A stretch of DNA of 64,000 nucleotides from Pseudopedobacter sp038243635 (GCA_038243635.1 JBBSQW010000007.1:111286-175285), one strand, 5' to 3'. Shown: positions 41,793 through 51,436, counted from the first letter of the stretch. Made by a program: numbers and translations. Notes: generated by a model from the sequence alone, not told the origin.

Positions 41793-44036
41793 CTACCTCC
41801 CGCCCGGCGGACAATTTTCTTGCAAAAACTTGGTGTAAGTAAGTGCCAAATGTCTGCTTGTGCCCGCTCCTTCACTTATTGAATGACTGCGATTTGGATA
41901 GCTCATCATCTGAAAAACCTTTCCGTGTTTGACCAGCTCGTTAACCATTTGTTCTGCATTATTATAATGCACATTATCGTCACCAGTTCCGTGGATTAGC
42001 AACAGGTTTCCTTGTAATTTTTTTGCGTGAGCCAGTGGTGAGTTATCCACAAAATAATGGCGGTCTTCGGGCAATAAACCCATGTAACGTTCCTGGTAGA
42101 TATTATCGTAATTCAATTGATTATCTACCGCAGCAATAGAAATTCCAGTTTTATAAATTTCCGGATATTGCATCATTAGATTTAAGGTTGACGAACCTCC
42201 CCCACTCCATCCCCAAACAGCAATTCTTTCAGCGTCTACAAAATTCCATTTCAAAATCTCTTTAGCTGCCATGGCTTGGTCGCGGATGTTGATATCACCA
42301 ATACGGTGATAAATTGATTTACGCCATTCCCTTCCTTTTGGTGCTGGAGCACCACGACCTTCAACGGACATATAGATGTAGCCATCTTCTGCCATATTGC
42401 CAGCATAAAGTCTGTTAAAGCCAGTTCCATAACGATCAACTACCGTTTGACTTGCAGGTTCGCCGTAAACGTAAAACACCACTGGATACTTTTTGGTAGC
42501 ATTAAAGTTTTTTGGTTTCACCATCCAACCGTCTATTTCAATTCCGTCTTGTGATTTAACCTTAAAAAACTCAACGTTTGGAAGGTTAGGATTTATAGCT
42601 TGCTCCCCAACTTCATCACCATTTATCCGTTTATGACTTGGTAAAGCAACTACGTCTTGCAATGTTGGCATCCTTGCATTTGAATAATTATGAAAGGCCA
42701 ATTTTCCGTTTGGAGAAATATCATAGCTATGGGTTCCGCTCTCATTACGCGGACTAACGCGAGTAGATTTACCGCCTTTTAAACTCACTTTATACAGGTA
42801 ACTTTGTGTGGAGTTATTTGGCGAAGCCATAAAATATACGAGACCATTTTTTTCATCAATTAGGTTCAGCGAAATCACATCAAAATTATCTTTGGTTAGC
42901 AAAGTCTGCTTTCCATTTAAGCCGATGGTATAAATGTGTCGCCAACCGTCCTTTTCACTCAACCAAACAAACTTATTTCCTTTTTCTATCCAATTCCAAC
43001 CAGTAGCTTCTGCCTTAGCATCTACCCAAGCCTTTTCTGTTTCGGTATAAATGGTTTTCGGAGCGTTACCAGCAACGTCTAACAACATGATTTTGCTAAT
43101 ATTCTGCCTGCGATTTAATTGTTGAATAATTAATTTCTTTGAACTATTTGTCCATTCCATTCTTGGAATATAATGTTGAATGGCATCACCGGGAACGTTT
43201 ATCCATTGTGTTTTTGCATTGGTAATATCAACAACGCCAACTTTGCAAGCACTTGGATCTTCGCCCACAACTGGGTATTCCACAGGAATGGTAAATGGAT
43301 ATAAAGAGTCGGTATTATTAATCATCAGATAACTCTTTATTTTGCGAGCATCAATCTGCCAATAGGCGATAGATTTACTATCTGGCGACCAGCGAAACCC
43401 ATCCCGGCAATCAAATTCTTCTTCATAAACCCAGTCAAAAGTTCCGTTGATTAAACGTGGTGTTCCATCTGTAGTTAAGGCTTTTGTTGTTCCAGAATTT
43501 AAATCTTCCACGTAAATATTATGTCCGCTTACGTAGGCAACTTTTGTGGCATCAGGAGAAAATTTGGCAAACATTAAAGAAGAGGCAGGTTTGTCTTTAC
43601 CAATCTGCTTTAAGCTCTGATCTTTAAGATTATAAACCCAAAAATCTCCTCGCGTATCGTAACGCCAAACCTTTTTGGTGTTGGTATTTAACAACACTTT
43701 TTGGTTTCCATTTGCAAACGTAAATCTTGCTATATTTAAGTTTTTCCCGTCTGTACCTATTAAATCCTCTTTAGCCATGATGACCGAAGTTTTTGAAGGA
43801 TCCATTGCGTTACGTTCCACGATGTTTCCACTTTCAACAGCCATAATTTTATTCCCGTCTACAGACCAATAAGTTTCTTGCCCCCATTGGGCGAAAGCAG
43901 AAGATGAAAAAAAGAGGTAGAGAAAAAGAAAAAGCCTCACCCTAAATCCATCTCCGAAGGAGAGGGACTTGCTTATATTGTGGTTTGTTTGATGAGTACT
44001 GCTATTTTGTAGGCTTAAGTCTTTTTTATGCTGCAT
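41793..44036 (-). CDS. Dipeptidyl peptidase IV-like serine peptidase (S9 family)
   Basis: Large peptidase: N-terminal beta-propeller (about residues 70-480, blocks DGTPRLINGTFDWVYEEEF, VYEEEFDCRDGFRWSPDSKS with the Glu-Glu that anchors the substrate amino group) and a C-terminal alpha/beta hydrolase. Catalytic Ser in AVWGWSGGGSS, Asp in GTGDDNVHYNN, His in YPNRSHSI. Removes dipeptides (often X-Pro) from peptides in the periplasm. The start is uncertain: the ATG at 44036 gives 747 residues with an odd N-terminal leader; a GTG at 43940 gives MRLFLFLYLFFSSSAFA-QW, a clean signal peptide. The odd leader is encoded by intergenic-repeat-like DNA. Confidence 0.88.
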   Translation of the reverse strand: MQHKKDLSLQNSSTHQTNHNISKSLSFGDGFRVRLFLFLYLFFSSSAFAQWGQETYWSVDGNKIMAVESGNIVERNAMDPSKTSVIMAKEDLIGTDGKNLNIARFTFANGNQKVLLNTNTKKVWRYDTRGDFWVYNLKDQSLKQIGKDKPASSLMFAKFSPDATKVAYVSGHNIYVEDLNSGTTKALTTDGTPRLINGTFDWVYEEEFDCRDGFRWSPDSKSIAYWQIDARKIKSYLMINNTDSLYPFTIPVEYPVVGEDPSACKVGVVDITNAKTQWINVPGDAIQHYIPRMEWTNSSKKLIIQQLNRRQNISKIMLLDVAGNAPKTIYTETEKAWVDAKAEATGWNWIEKGNKFVWLSEKDGWRHIYTIGLNGKQTLLTKDNFDVISLNLIDEKNGLVYFMASPNNSTQSYLYKVSLKGGKSTRVSPRNESGTHSYDISPNGKLAFHNYSNARMPTLQDVVALPSHKRINGDEVGEQAINPNLPNVEFFKVKSQDGIEIDGWMVKPKNFNATKKYPVVFYVYGEPASQTVVDRYGTGFNRLYAGNMAEDGYIYMSVEGRGAPAPKGREWRKSIYHRIGDINIRDQAMAAKEILKWNFVDAERIAVWGWSGGGSSTLNLMMQYPEIYKTGISIAAVDNQLNYDNIYQERYMGLLPEDRHYFVDNSPLAHAKKLQGNLLLIHGTGDDNVHYNNAEQMVNELVKHGKVFQMMSYPNRSHSISEGAGTSRHLALTYTKFLQENCPPGGR

Positions 44037-44135
44037 TATGAGATATAAGTTTTTTTAAGTGCAAACTGCGATTGTGAGATGACTTCTTTTATGAGTCCTT
44101 CTAAATATGAATATCGAACATTATATTCCTTCCAG

Positions 44136-44213
44136 CTCTCTGTGAACTCCGCGTCCTCCGTGGTTCGCTTTCGACTTCGCTCAGGCAAATCCTCCGTGAT
44201 CTCCGTGGTTAAA
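44136..44213. repeat. CTCCGTGGTT-type intergenic repeat
   Basis: Two CTCCGTGGTT units (44155 and 44201 area) around a TTCGACTTCGCTCAGGC segment. Similar low-complexity phrases are common in bacterial intergenic DNA. Lies in the 250-bp gap between the peptidase and holin-like genes; the rest of that gap is unremarkable. Confidence 0.55.
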
Positions 44214-44286
44214 ACCCAAAAATGGCTACTTACTACCGCAAAAGCGATTCATTAAATAAAACAATGTAAGATTCTAGTGAGGTAAA

Positions 44287-44631
44287 TTAACTCTTAACTT
44301 CCTTATCGGTATTGAAAAGCATTTTGATAACGGATAATACAATAGCAAAAATTAGTGCAGAGAAAAAGCCCGAAGTGTGGAAACTATCCATCCATGAATC
44401 AACCAACAAAATCATCAATACGCTAATGATAAACGACATTAAACCTAAGGTTAGAAAGTTTATAGGAAAGGTTAAAATCCGTAAGATAAAACCAATAGTC
44501 GCGTTGGCTAAAGCCAGTAAAAGCCCAACCAAAATTGCACTACCAAAACCGTCTACGGTAACACCAGGAATTAAAAAGGCAGCCAAAAGAACGGCAACGC
44601 CCATAATCAAAATTTCAATAATCAGTTTCAT
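44287..44631 (-). CDS. Phage holin family / YvlD-like membrane protein
   Basis: 114 residues with four membrane helices (about 3-22, 30-52, 55-77, 88-107). The pattern AAFLIPGVTVDGFGSAILVG, then ANATIGFILRILTFPINFLT, and GLMSFIISVLMI is the DUF/phage_holin_4_2-type (YvlD) family, small envelope-stress proteins, not true holins of a prophage. No prophage genes adjoin it. Starts 17 bp from the divergent lipoprotein gene, so they share a promoter region. Confidence 0.82.
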   Translation of the reverse strand: MKLIIEILIMGVAVLLAAFLIPGVTVDGFGSAILVGLLLALANATIGFILRILTFPINFLTLGLMSFIISVLMILLVDSWMDSFHTSGFFSALIFAIVLSVIKMLFNTDKEVKS

Positions 44632-44647
44632 TTTCTAAATTTATAAA

Positions 44648-45082
44648 ATGTGGAGACTCAATATACTAATTTTGTTGTTTTTATCGATGTCTTGCAATAA
44701 TCCGAACAGCAATTTGCTAGCCAACACAATCGAGATTTCGATTAGTGCAGATTCTTCTTCTATTTTGATTAAAAATATAGATCACTCAATACTTGAAGTT
44801 TTAAACGCTGATAGTTTAAGTCAAACGCAATGGCAGCGCAATATTTCTGTCTACAGAAAAACCCGCGACGAAGAGTTGCAAGATTTAGAACAACCTTTGC
44901 CGGGATATTACTGCATTACAGAAAGTCAACTTGTTTTTAAACCAACAAATCCGTTTAAAAAAGGGGAACGTTATTTGGTAGACTTATACCTGCGAAACCC
45001 CGATGGCAATTTGTTGGAGAAACTAAAACCGTCGAATTCGCCGTTTAATCAAGAACCCATTCAAAAAATCATCAAATTTTAA
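44648..45082 (+). CDS. Putative lipoprotein, uncharacterised
   Basis: 144 residues. N-terminal signal ends LSMSC-NNPN, so a lipoprotein is likely. The rest has no motif I recognise; it contains ISISADSSSILIKNIDHSIL and the closing KKGERYLVDLYLRNPDGN, beta-rich. It precedes rarA by 3 bp on the same strand, so the two are probably co-transcribed, but no functional link is clear. Confidence 0.6.
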   Translation: MWRLNILILLFLSMSCNNPNSNLLANTIEISISADSSSILIKNIDHSILEVLNADSLSQTQWQRNISVYRKTRDEELQDLEQPLPGYYCITESQLVFKPTNPFKKGERYLVDLYLRNPDGNLLEKLKPSNSPFNQEPIQKIIKF

Positions 45083-45085
45083 TCT

Positions 45086-46363
45086 ATGGCATTAACAGAT
45101 CCTTTAGCAGAACGTATGCGCCCAAACTCACTAGCTCAATATACTGGGCAGCAACATTTGGTTGGCGAAGGTGCTGTTTTACGGAAAGCCATTGAAAACA
45201 ACCACATTCCATCGATGATTTTTTGGGGTCCGCCGGGAGTAGGAAAAACAACCTTGGCTTTTATCATTTCAAAAAGTTTAGACAGACCATTCTTTTCTTT
45301 AAGTGCCATAAATTCTGGTGTTAAAGATGTGCGTGAAATGATTGAAAAAGCAGCACAATACAAAAAAGGTGGAATTGTGCCTGTTTTGTTTATTGATGAG
45401 ATTCACCGCTTTTCTAAATCACAGCAAGATTCTTTATTGGGAGCGGTTGAACGAGGTTTGGTGATTTTGATTGGTGCAACAACTGAAAATCCATCTTTCG
45501 AAGTTATTTCGGCCTTGCTTTCCCGTTGCCAGGTTTACGTATTGCAAAACTTAAGCGAGAATGAGCTGATTAGCATGTTAACTTATGCTATAAATAACGA
45601 TGAGGTTTTAAAAACCAAAACAATCGAACTTAAAGAAACGGAAGCATTAGTCCGCTTATCTGGTGGCGATGGTCGCAAGCTTTTAAATATTTTTGAGCTT
45701 TTAGTAAATGCCGCTAACGGTAAAAACGTAATAATTACCAATGATTTTGTGTTGCAAAATGTACAACAAAATATGGCGCTTTATGATAAAACTGGAGAGC
45801 AACATTATGATATTATTTCGGCATTTATCAAATCCATCCGCGGAAGCGACCCAAACGCAGCAGTTTATTGGCTGGCGAGGATGATTGAAGGTGGCGAAGA
45901 TCCAAAATTTATTGCCCGAAGGTTGTTGATTTTAGCATCCGAAGATATCGGAAATGCCAACCCAAATGCCTTGTTATTAGCAAATAATTGTTTCCAAGCC
46001 GTAAATGTGATTGGCTGGCCCGAATCTCGAATTATTCTTTCGCAAGCCGTTACTTACATGGCTTCTTCCGCAAAAAGTAATGCTTCTTACGAAGCTATAA
46101 AAGATGCGCAGGCCTTGGTAAAGCAAACCGGAGATTTACCAGTGCCTTTGCATTTGCGTAATGCACCAACCAAAATGATGAAGAATATGGATTATGGGAA
46201 AAATTACAAATATGCCCATTCCTTCGAAAACAACTTTACCGAGCAAGAATTTCTTCCAGAAAAATTAAGCGGAACTACGCTTTACCATCCACAACCAAAC
46301 CCTGCCGAGCAAAAAACTAGAGCACATTTAAAAGAACTCTGGAAAGCTAAATACGGCTATTAA
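45086..46363 (+). CDS. rarA: Replication-associated recombination protein A (MgsA/RarA AAA+ ATPase)
   Basis: 425 residues. Walker A WGPPGVGKTTL, Walker B FIDEIHRFSKSQQDSLL (DEIH), sensor region LIGATTENPSFEVISALLSR, and the C-terminal tetramer region SSAKSNASYEAIKDA and HLRNAPTKMMKNMDYG. Related to DnaX and Mgs1/WRNIP1; acts at stalled replication forks. Length and motifs are normal. Follows a small lipoprotein gene. Confidence 0.93.
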   Translation: MALTDPLAERMRPNSLAQYTGQQHLVGEGAVLRKAIENNHIPSMIFWGPPGVGKTTLAFIISKSLDRPFFSLSAINSGVKDVREMIEKAAQYKKGGIVPVLFIDEIHRFSKSQQDSLLGAVERGLVILIGATTENPSFEVISALLSRCQVYVLQNLSENELISMLTYAINNDEVLKTKTIELKETEALVRLSGGDGRKLLNIFELLVNAANGKNVIITNDFVLQNVQQNMALYDKTGEQHYDIISAFIKSIRGSDPNAAVYWLARMIEGGEDPKFIARRLLILASEDIGNANPNALLLANNCFQAVNVIGWPESRIILSQAVTYMASSAKSNASYEAIKDAQALVKQTGDLPVPLHLRNAPTKMMKNMDYGKNYKYAHSFENNFTEQEFLPEKLSGTTLYHPQPNPAEQKTRAHLKELWKAKYGY

Positions 46364-46465
46364 CCCTAAAAAAAATCTTCCTATTTGGAAGAACATAAGC
46401 TGCCAATGCTTTTTAGAAACCCACATAAAAGAGCACTTTTACTCAAGCTTTATTCATAAAAAAAA

Positions 46466-46497
46466 TTTATACATAATATAACAAACATAAATAAAAA
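46466..46497 (+). promoter_or_regulatory. Candidate LysR-type operator upstream of dabB
   Basis: TTTAT (46466-46470), 16 bp, ATAAA (46487-46491), and a 17-bp run ACAAACATAAATAAAAA (46481-46497) identical to that at 51420-51436 before the LysR gene. The same half-sites with the same 16-bp spacing occur at both places. Fits a shared operator; binding protein inferred from context. Confidence 0.55.
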
Positions 46498-46545
46498 TTT
46501 ATGTGTTTGTTTTTTCAGATTTGCGGAGTCAACAATTCCAACAAT

Positions 46546-48048
46546 ATGAATATAAATACAAACACTCATCTTATCTCTTCTGAAGCGCCATTTAAAGGTT
46601 CTCCCACGAATTTGCTTGAAGAAAAGCAAAATTCAATTTCAAGTTTCGCCAGCTCTGTAAATGTCTTTTTATGGTTGCTTTTTTCAGGAAACGTAATTTT
46701 GTTAGCCGTCAGTTTCGGCAACAACCAAACATGGTATTTGGAAAATATAATTCGCGTTAATGGTTTCACAGTTTTAATCTGGACAACCGTAACATTTTTT
46801 AGCGCCATCTTAAGCACTTATAGCATTTACTACTTGGCTGGATTTCAATATCAAAAAAAGTTTATTGTTTTAAGCCTTGGCTTCACGCTTTCTGTGATGT
46901 TATTTATTGCCAGTAACCACATTGCTTTACTACTACTATCATGGTTTGCAATGGGCGTTTTTATGGCAAATTTAATAGGTGTAAATAGCCAATGGGGCGA
47001 AGCGCAAGAAGCCAAAAAATTTGCTCAGAAATACTTTTTACTGGGCACTTTTTTTTTAAGTGCTGGCGTTATATTGCTAGCCACCCAAACCAATCAGTTT
47101 ACACTAGAAGGCATTAATAAAAACCTTCAAATGCTTCCGCAGACGACGCTAATTTTTGCTGCTTTATTGATTATTGTAGCAGCAATTATCCAATCCGCAA
47201 TTTATCCTTTCCACAGATGGTTGCTTTCTGCAATGACGGCTCCAACGCCAGCTTCAGCCCTAATGCATGCCGGCTTCGTTAACGGTGCTGGAATTTTACT
47301 GACCCTATTTTCTACCCTAATCTTTGCCTCAAACACCTTCGCCATTTTGTTAATCATCGGCGGACTAACTGCAATTATTGCTCAGTTTTCTAAACTAATA
47401 CAAGCTAACGTTAAACAGAAGTTAGGTTGCTCTACCATCGCACAAATGGGGTTTATGATTATGCAATGTGGTTTAGATTTTTTTAACGCAGCTGTTGTTC
47501 ACCTTATCCTACACGGATTTTATAAAGCTTACTTGTTTCTATCATCGGGCGAAAGCGTACAACAAACCAGACCAGAAAGTGCCGAAAAAATTGTGATTAA
47601 ACCTTTACAAGCTTTAGTTGTGCTAATCTTCGGTGCAATTGGCGCACTACTTTTTGCAACACTTACCGGTAAAGGAACCGAAATGAATAGTGGGATATTT
47701 TTAACGCTTATTGTAGCCATTACGGTTGGTCAAATTACTTACAACATTGTTAAGCAACAAAACCTAAGCATCTGGCAAAAAGCAATTGTACCACCAGTTC
47801 TGTTTTTTGTAGGGATAGGCTTATACGCTCTGATTTATAAAGGTGTAACCGTATTAATGAGCACCATGCCAATGGTTGATGTTCCACTACCGTTAAGTAT
47901 AATCCAGATTGTATTTGGAGTTATTTTCTTAATAGGTTTCTTCATCATGAAACTGGGTGTTTTCCGCAACTTCTCTTGGCTTTATGTTAAGCTAATGAAC
48001 GATTCACAACCTTATCACAAAACGGTATTAATGTTTAAAAGTAAATAA
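46546..48048 (+). CDS. dabB: DAB inorganic carbon transporter subunit DabB (complex I NuoL-like proton channel)
   Basis: About 500 residues and roughly 13-14 membrane helices. The Na/H antiporter-type stretch APTPASALMHAGFVNGAGIL and HLILHGFYKAYLFLSSG are the NuoL/MrpA hallmarks. It precedes dabA by 3 bp, and this pair is the DAB (DABs accumulate bicarbonate) system, which uses proton motive force to take up CO2 as bicarbonate. I prefer the ATG at 46546; a longer start at 46501 adds 15 residues of no clear purpose. Confidence 0.9.
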   Translation: MNINTNTHLISSEAPFKGSPTNLLEEKQNSISSFASSVNVFLWLLFSGNVILLAVSFGNNQTWYLENIIRVNGFTVLIWTTVTFFSAILSTYSIYYLAGFQYQKKFIVLSLGFTLSVMLFIASNHIALLLLSWFAMGVFMANLIGVNSQWGEAQEAKKFAQKYFLLGTFFLSAGVILLATQTNQFTLEGINKNLQMLPQTTLIFAALLIIVAAIIQSAIYPFHRWLLSAMTAPTPASALMHAGFVNGAGILLTLFSTLIFASNTFAILLIIGGLTAIIAQFSKLIQANVKQKLGCSTIAQMGFMIMQCGLDFFNAAVVHLILHGFYKAYLFLSSGESVQQTRPESAEKIVIKPLQALVVLIFGAIGALLFATLTGKGTEMNSGIFLTLIVAITVGQITYNIVKQQNLSIWQKAIVPPVLFFVGIGLYALIYKGVTVLMSTMPMVDVPLPLSIIQIVFGVIFLIGFFIMKLGVFRNFSWLYVKLMNDSQPYHKTVLMFKSK

Positions 48049-48051
48049 AAT

Positions 48052-50415
48052 ATGAACACGCAAAACTTGATCAAACTTATTGAAGAGGCGTCTAACGTAG
48101 TTGGAAAAACGTTCCCTTTATATGCTTTTGTAACTTCAAATCCTTTATCGGGATACGAAAACGAATCTTTTTTAAACGCAACACAAAGCGCAACAAAATA
48201 TTTTGGTGGCTCTTTTTTTCCAGAAGCTTCGGCTTACCAACAAGCTTGGGATACTGGAGAAATAGACCAAGTTACGCTAAGTAAAATGCTGAGTGCCGAA
48301 GGCTTTTTGGAGTTACCTGATTTCTACTTAAAAGAGCTGGCAGCTTACAAACCAAGCGAAGAGGAAAACCCTAATCATCTTTTAGATGCGATGATGGTAA
48401 AATGGCTAACTGCATTTTTAGATGAAGGAACCACCGAGTGGGAAATGCCAAACAGAACGGAAAGGTTTTATCAGGCTTGGCGGAAATTAGCTAAATATGA
48501 TAAGCAGATTAACGTCAAATCGATAGACGAAATTCCAGCGACAGCGAATGAAGCATTGGCACAAGCAATTAGTGCTTTCGCCGAAAAAGATCACCGCCAA
48601 ATATTTGAATATCACATTGCGGCTTTGACCGGTTGGACTGGTTACATCAAATACAGAGTTGATAATGATACGGAATGGCAACAGAAATATCCAATTTCCT
48701 TACTAGAGTATTTGGCAGTGAGACTTTGGATTGCCAATAAAACTAAAGCACAAATAATTGCCCCAGTTAAGAATAATCAGGCCCAGTTAGATGTCAATAA
48801 GCTACAATACGTTTGGTTAAAAGCTTGGGAGAAAAGCCTGCAAGATAAGTTGGTGCTCAAATTGGATAAAAAACAGATTACCGTTGAGGAAGTGATCCAA
48901 ACTGATGGAGTGCCCAATGCACAACTGGTTTTTTGTATCGATACCAGATCTGAAATGATTAGGAGACATATTGAAGCACAAGGCAATTATGAGACTTTTG
49001 GTTTTGCAGGTTTCTTTGGGATAGCAGCAGATTATAAAGACCTAAGTACTGGAATGCTCCGGAAATCTTGTCCGCCAATTGTTCCTTCTTCCTATATCAT
49101 TTCTGAAGGTTGTGATGAAGGAAAAACTGCGGAAATTTCAAGTTTTAAGAAAATGGTTACTGATAAAAAGTTTAAAGATTACTTTTTTAGAAGATTAAAA
49201 AATATGCTTCCCTCTGCTTTTGGATATGTAGAAGGATCTGGGTTAATTTACGGAGCTTCTTTAGTGGCGAGGTCACTTCTTCCTGGTAAACTTTACAAAT
49301 CCGCACAAAAAAATGCACCAGCTCACGAAAATTTTTGCCACACCGAAATAATGCATAATCATGCTGAAGCTGGTTTCATAACCGGAATACCTTTGGCAGA
49401 AAAAGTGAATATTGTAAAATCTGTTTTTGCGGTAATGGGTTGGCAAAAGTTTGCGCCACTGGTAGTTTTTGCTGGTCATGGTAGCCACTCAAAAAATAAC
49501 CCATTTGGCTCAAGTTTAGATTGTGGCGCTTGTGCTGCTAGCCCTGGCAGAAACAACGCGAGAATGCTCGCTTGCCTGGCTAACTTGCCAGAAGTTAGGG
49601 AAGCTTTAGCAAAAGACTCTGACTTATTAATTCCCCAAAACACGGTGTTTATAGGTGGAGAGCATAATACAACCACAGAGGATATCGTGTTGTTCGACAG
49701 TCATGTTCCAGCATCTCACCAACAATTTTTAAAAGCTTTAAAAACAGATTTAGCAAAAGTACAAGCCAACACCATCAAAGAAAGAAGAGGTTTAGACACG
49801 CAAGAAATTGATTATGTACATAAAAAAGCCAACAACTGGGCAGAAACAAGACCAGAATGGGGTTTAGCTCAAAACGCCGCATTTATTATTGGTCCAAGAA
49901 GTTTATCGAAAAATGTAGATTTAGAAAGTAGGTGTTTTCTACAATCCTACGACTGGAAAACGGATGATACCGGTGGACTTTTAGAAGCTATTATGCAAGG
50001 ACCTATGACCGTTACCCAGTGGATCAATAATCACTATTACTTCTCTACCGTTGATACTGAAAGATTTGGTGGAGGATCAAAAATCACACATAACGTAACT
50101 GGCCATTTCGGCGTAGTGCAGGGAAATGGTGGCGATTTAAAAATCGGAATTCCCTTGCAATCTGTTAAAGCTGGGGACAACACAATGCACCACCAACCGC
50201 TCAGATTGTCGGTAATAATTGAGGCGCCTTTAGAAAGAGTCGATACTATCCTAAATAAAAATCCAAAACTAAAAAGTCTGGTTGTTAACGAATGGATTTA
50301 TTTAATGGTAATGGATCCTTTAAAAGACGCAAGACCGATTATGTATGTTCCTGCAATCGAGGGTTTATCAATACTGACAAACCTAAATAAACTGGTTCCG
50401 GAAACACTCAAATAG
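48052..50415 (+). CDS. dabA: DAB inorganic carbon transporter subunit DabA (DUF2309)
   Basis: 787 residues; beta-carbonic-anhydrase-like zinc protein (DUF2309/UPF0753). The zinc ligands are visible: Cys and Asp in LVFCIDTRSEMIRRHIE, His in FAGHGSHSKNNPFGS and Cys in SSLDCGACAASPGRNNAR, matching the C-D-H-C set of the Halothiobacillus protein. Also SCPPIVPSSYIISEGC and the end DARPIMYVPAIEGL. With DabB it forms the bicarbonate accumulating complex. Full length. Confidence 0.93.
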   Translation: MNTQNLIKLIEEASNVVGKTFPLYAFVTSNPLSGYENESFLNATQSATKYFGGSFFPEASAYQQAWDTGEIDQVTLSKMLSAEGFLELPDFYLKELAAYKPSEEENPNHLLDAMMVKWLTAFLDEGTTEWEMPNRTERFYQAWRKLAKYDKQINVKSIDEIPATANEALAQAISAFAEKDHRQIFEYHIAALTGWTGYIKYRVDNDTEWQQKYPISLLEYLAVRLWIANKTKAQIIAPVKNNQAQLDVNKLQYVWLKAWEKSLQDKLVLKLDKKQITVEEVIQTDGVPNAQLVFCIDTRSEMIRRHIEAQGNYETFGFAGFFGIAADYKDLSTGMLRKSCPPIVPSSYIISEGCDEGKTAEISSFKKMVTDKKFKDYFFRRLKNMLPSAFGYVEGSGLIYGASLVARSLLPGKLYKSAQKNAPAHENFCHTEIMHNHAEAGFITGIPLAEKVNIVKSVFAVMGWQKFAPLVVFAGHGSHSKNNPFGSSLDCGACAASPGRNNARMLACLANLPEVREALAKDSDLLIPQNTVFIGGEHNTTTEDIVLFDSHVPASHQQFLKALKTDLAKVQANTIKERRGLDTQEIDYVHKKANNWAETRPEWGLAQNAAFIIGPRSLSKNVDLESRCFLQSYDWKTDDTGGLLEAIMQGPMTVTQWINNHYYFSTVDTERFGGGSKITHNVTGHFGVVQGNGGDLKIGIPLQSVKAGDNTMHHQPLRLSVIIEAPLERVDTILNKNPKLKSLVVNEWIYLMVMDPLKDARPIMYVPAIEGLSILTNLNKLVPETLK

Positions 50416-50472
50416 AAATAATCTAAACAGAAAACTGCCGGATTAAGGTGGTTTATCTGTTTATTAGAGTTG

Positions 50473-51396
50473 TTAATAGCTTTGCGACCAATGGAACTTA
50501 TCTGCAACGATATTATCCTTTTCTTCTTTCAAATACTTCAAAAAATGAGCTGCCACTGGCGAATGATTTTTACCTTTTAGCCAAATTAAGCTCCAAGTAG
50601 AAGATATTGGCAAGCCTGCAACGGGTATAATCTGTACATCTTTATTATTCAGCTCGTTTTTAATACCTATTAAGGGCATAATGGAATAACCCATGCCGGC
50701 AATAACTGCTTGCTTAACTGCTTCGTTAGAGGTAAGTTCCATTTTTTTAAGAATAGACAAGTTGTTTTTATCCATAAAATCTTGCATGGTTTGCCGAGTT
50801 CCAGAACCTTTTTCTCTAAAAATGATAGGCAATCTACTCAGTATACTTTTATCATAAATTGCCTCTTTATACTCACTTTTTGAACCACCTACTAAGTAAA
50901 GTTTATTCTGTAAAAGGTCAAGCTTTTCGATATTTAAAGTGGTTGGTAAAACAGAGACCAATGCAAAATCTACTTCGTTATTTTCTAAACTACTTAACAC
51001 CCCTTTTTTATTGGTCACATCAATCTGGAGTTCAACACTTTCGTGTTGCCCAACAAAATCTGCCATAAAAAAAGGCATTACATATTGACCGGTAGATACT
51101 ACCGATATCTTAAGCTTACCAGTAAGTTGCCCTTTAAAAGATTGTGTTTTATAATTGATTGCATGCACTTGGTTAAGAATGGTCTCTGCTGCCTCGGCTA
51201 GCTCTTTTCCGAAATCTGTAATGTAAATTTTTCGCCCCACTACTTCCGTTAAGGGAATATCAAACTGCAATTGCAGGTTACGCAATTGAATAGAAACAGC
51301 CGGTTGGGTTAAATGGAGCTCTTCGGCGGCTTTGGTAACGCTTTGCGTTTGCGCAATTTTTAAAAAAATCTGTAGCTGATTGAGCGTATAGTTCAT
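50473..51396 (-). CDS. LysR family transcriptional regulator, probable dab regulator
   Basis: 307 residues. HTH: LNQLQIFLKIAQTQSVTKAA, then EELHLTQPAVSIQLRNLQLQF; effector domain from about residue 90 with KLKISVVSTGQYVMPFFMAD. Resembles the CbbR/CysB-type LysR group often beside carbon-fixation genes. Convergent with dabA (58-bp gap). Its start is 9 bp downstream of the operator-like sequence also found before dabB, which suggests it regulates itself and the dab operon. Confidence 0.88.
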   Translation of the reverse strand: MNYTLNQLQIFLKIAQTQSVTKAAEELHLTQPAVSIQLRNLQLQFDIPLTEVVGRKIYITDFGKELAEAAETILNQVHAINYKTQSFKGQLTGKLKISVVSTGQYVMPFFMADFVGQHESVELQIDVTNKKGVLSSLENNEVDFALVSVLPTTLNIEKLDLLQNKLYLVGGSKSEYKEAIYDKSILSRLPIIFREKGSGTRQTMQDFMDKNNLSILKKMELTSNEAVKQAVIAGMGYSIMPLIGIKNELNNKDVQIIPVAGLPISSTWSLIWLKGKNHSPVAAHFLKYLKEEKDNIVADKFHWSQSY

Positions 51397-51404
51397 AAAT
51401 ATAT

Positions 51405-51436
51405 TTTATGCTTAGCATTACAAACATAAATAAAAA
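51405..51436 (-). promoter_or_regulatory. Candidate LysR-type operator upstream of the LysR gene
   Basis: TTTAT (51405-51409), 16 bp, ATAAA (51426-51430), and ACAAACATAAATAAAAA at 51420-51436, identical to 46481-46497. Contains the palindrome ATGC-TTA-GCAT (51408-51418). It lies at the start of the LysR gene, on the opposite side to the dab operator. Confidence 0.55.

Noticed and set aside
44287..44631. Holin gene as a sign of a prophage
   Set aside because: The family is a small membrane protein of the YvlD kind and no phage genes adjoin it.
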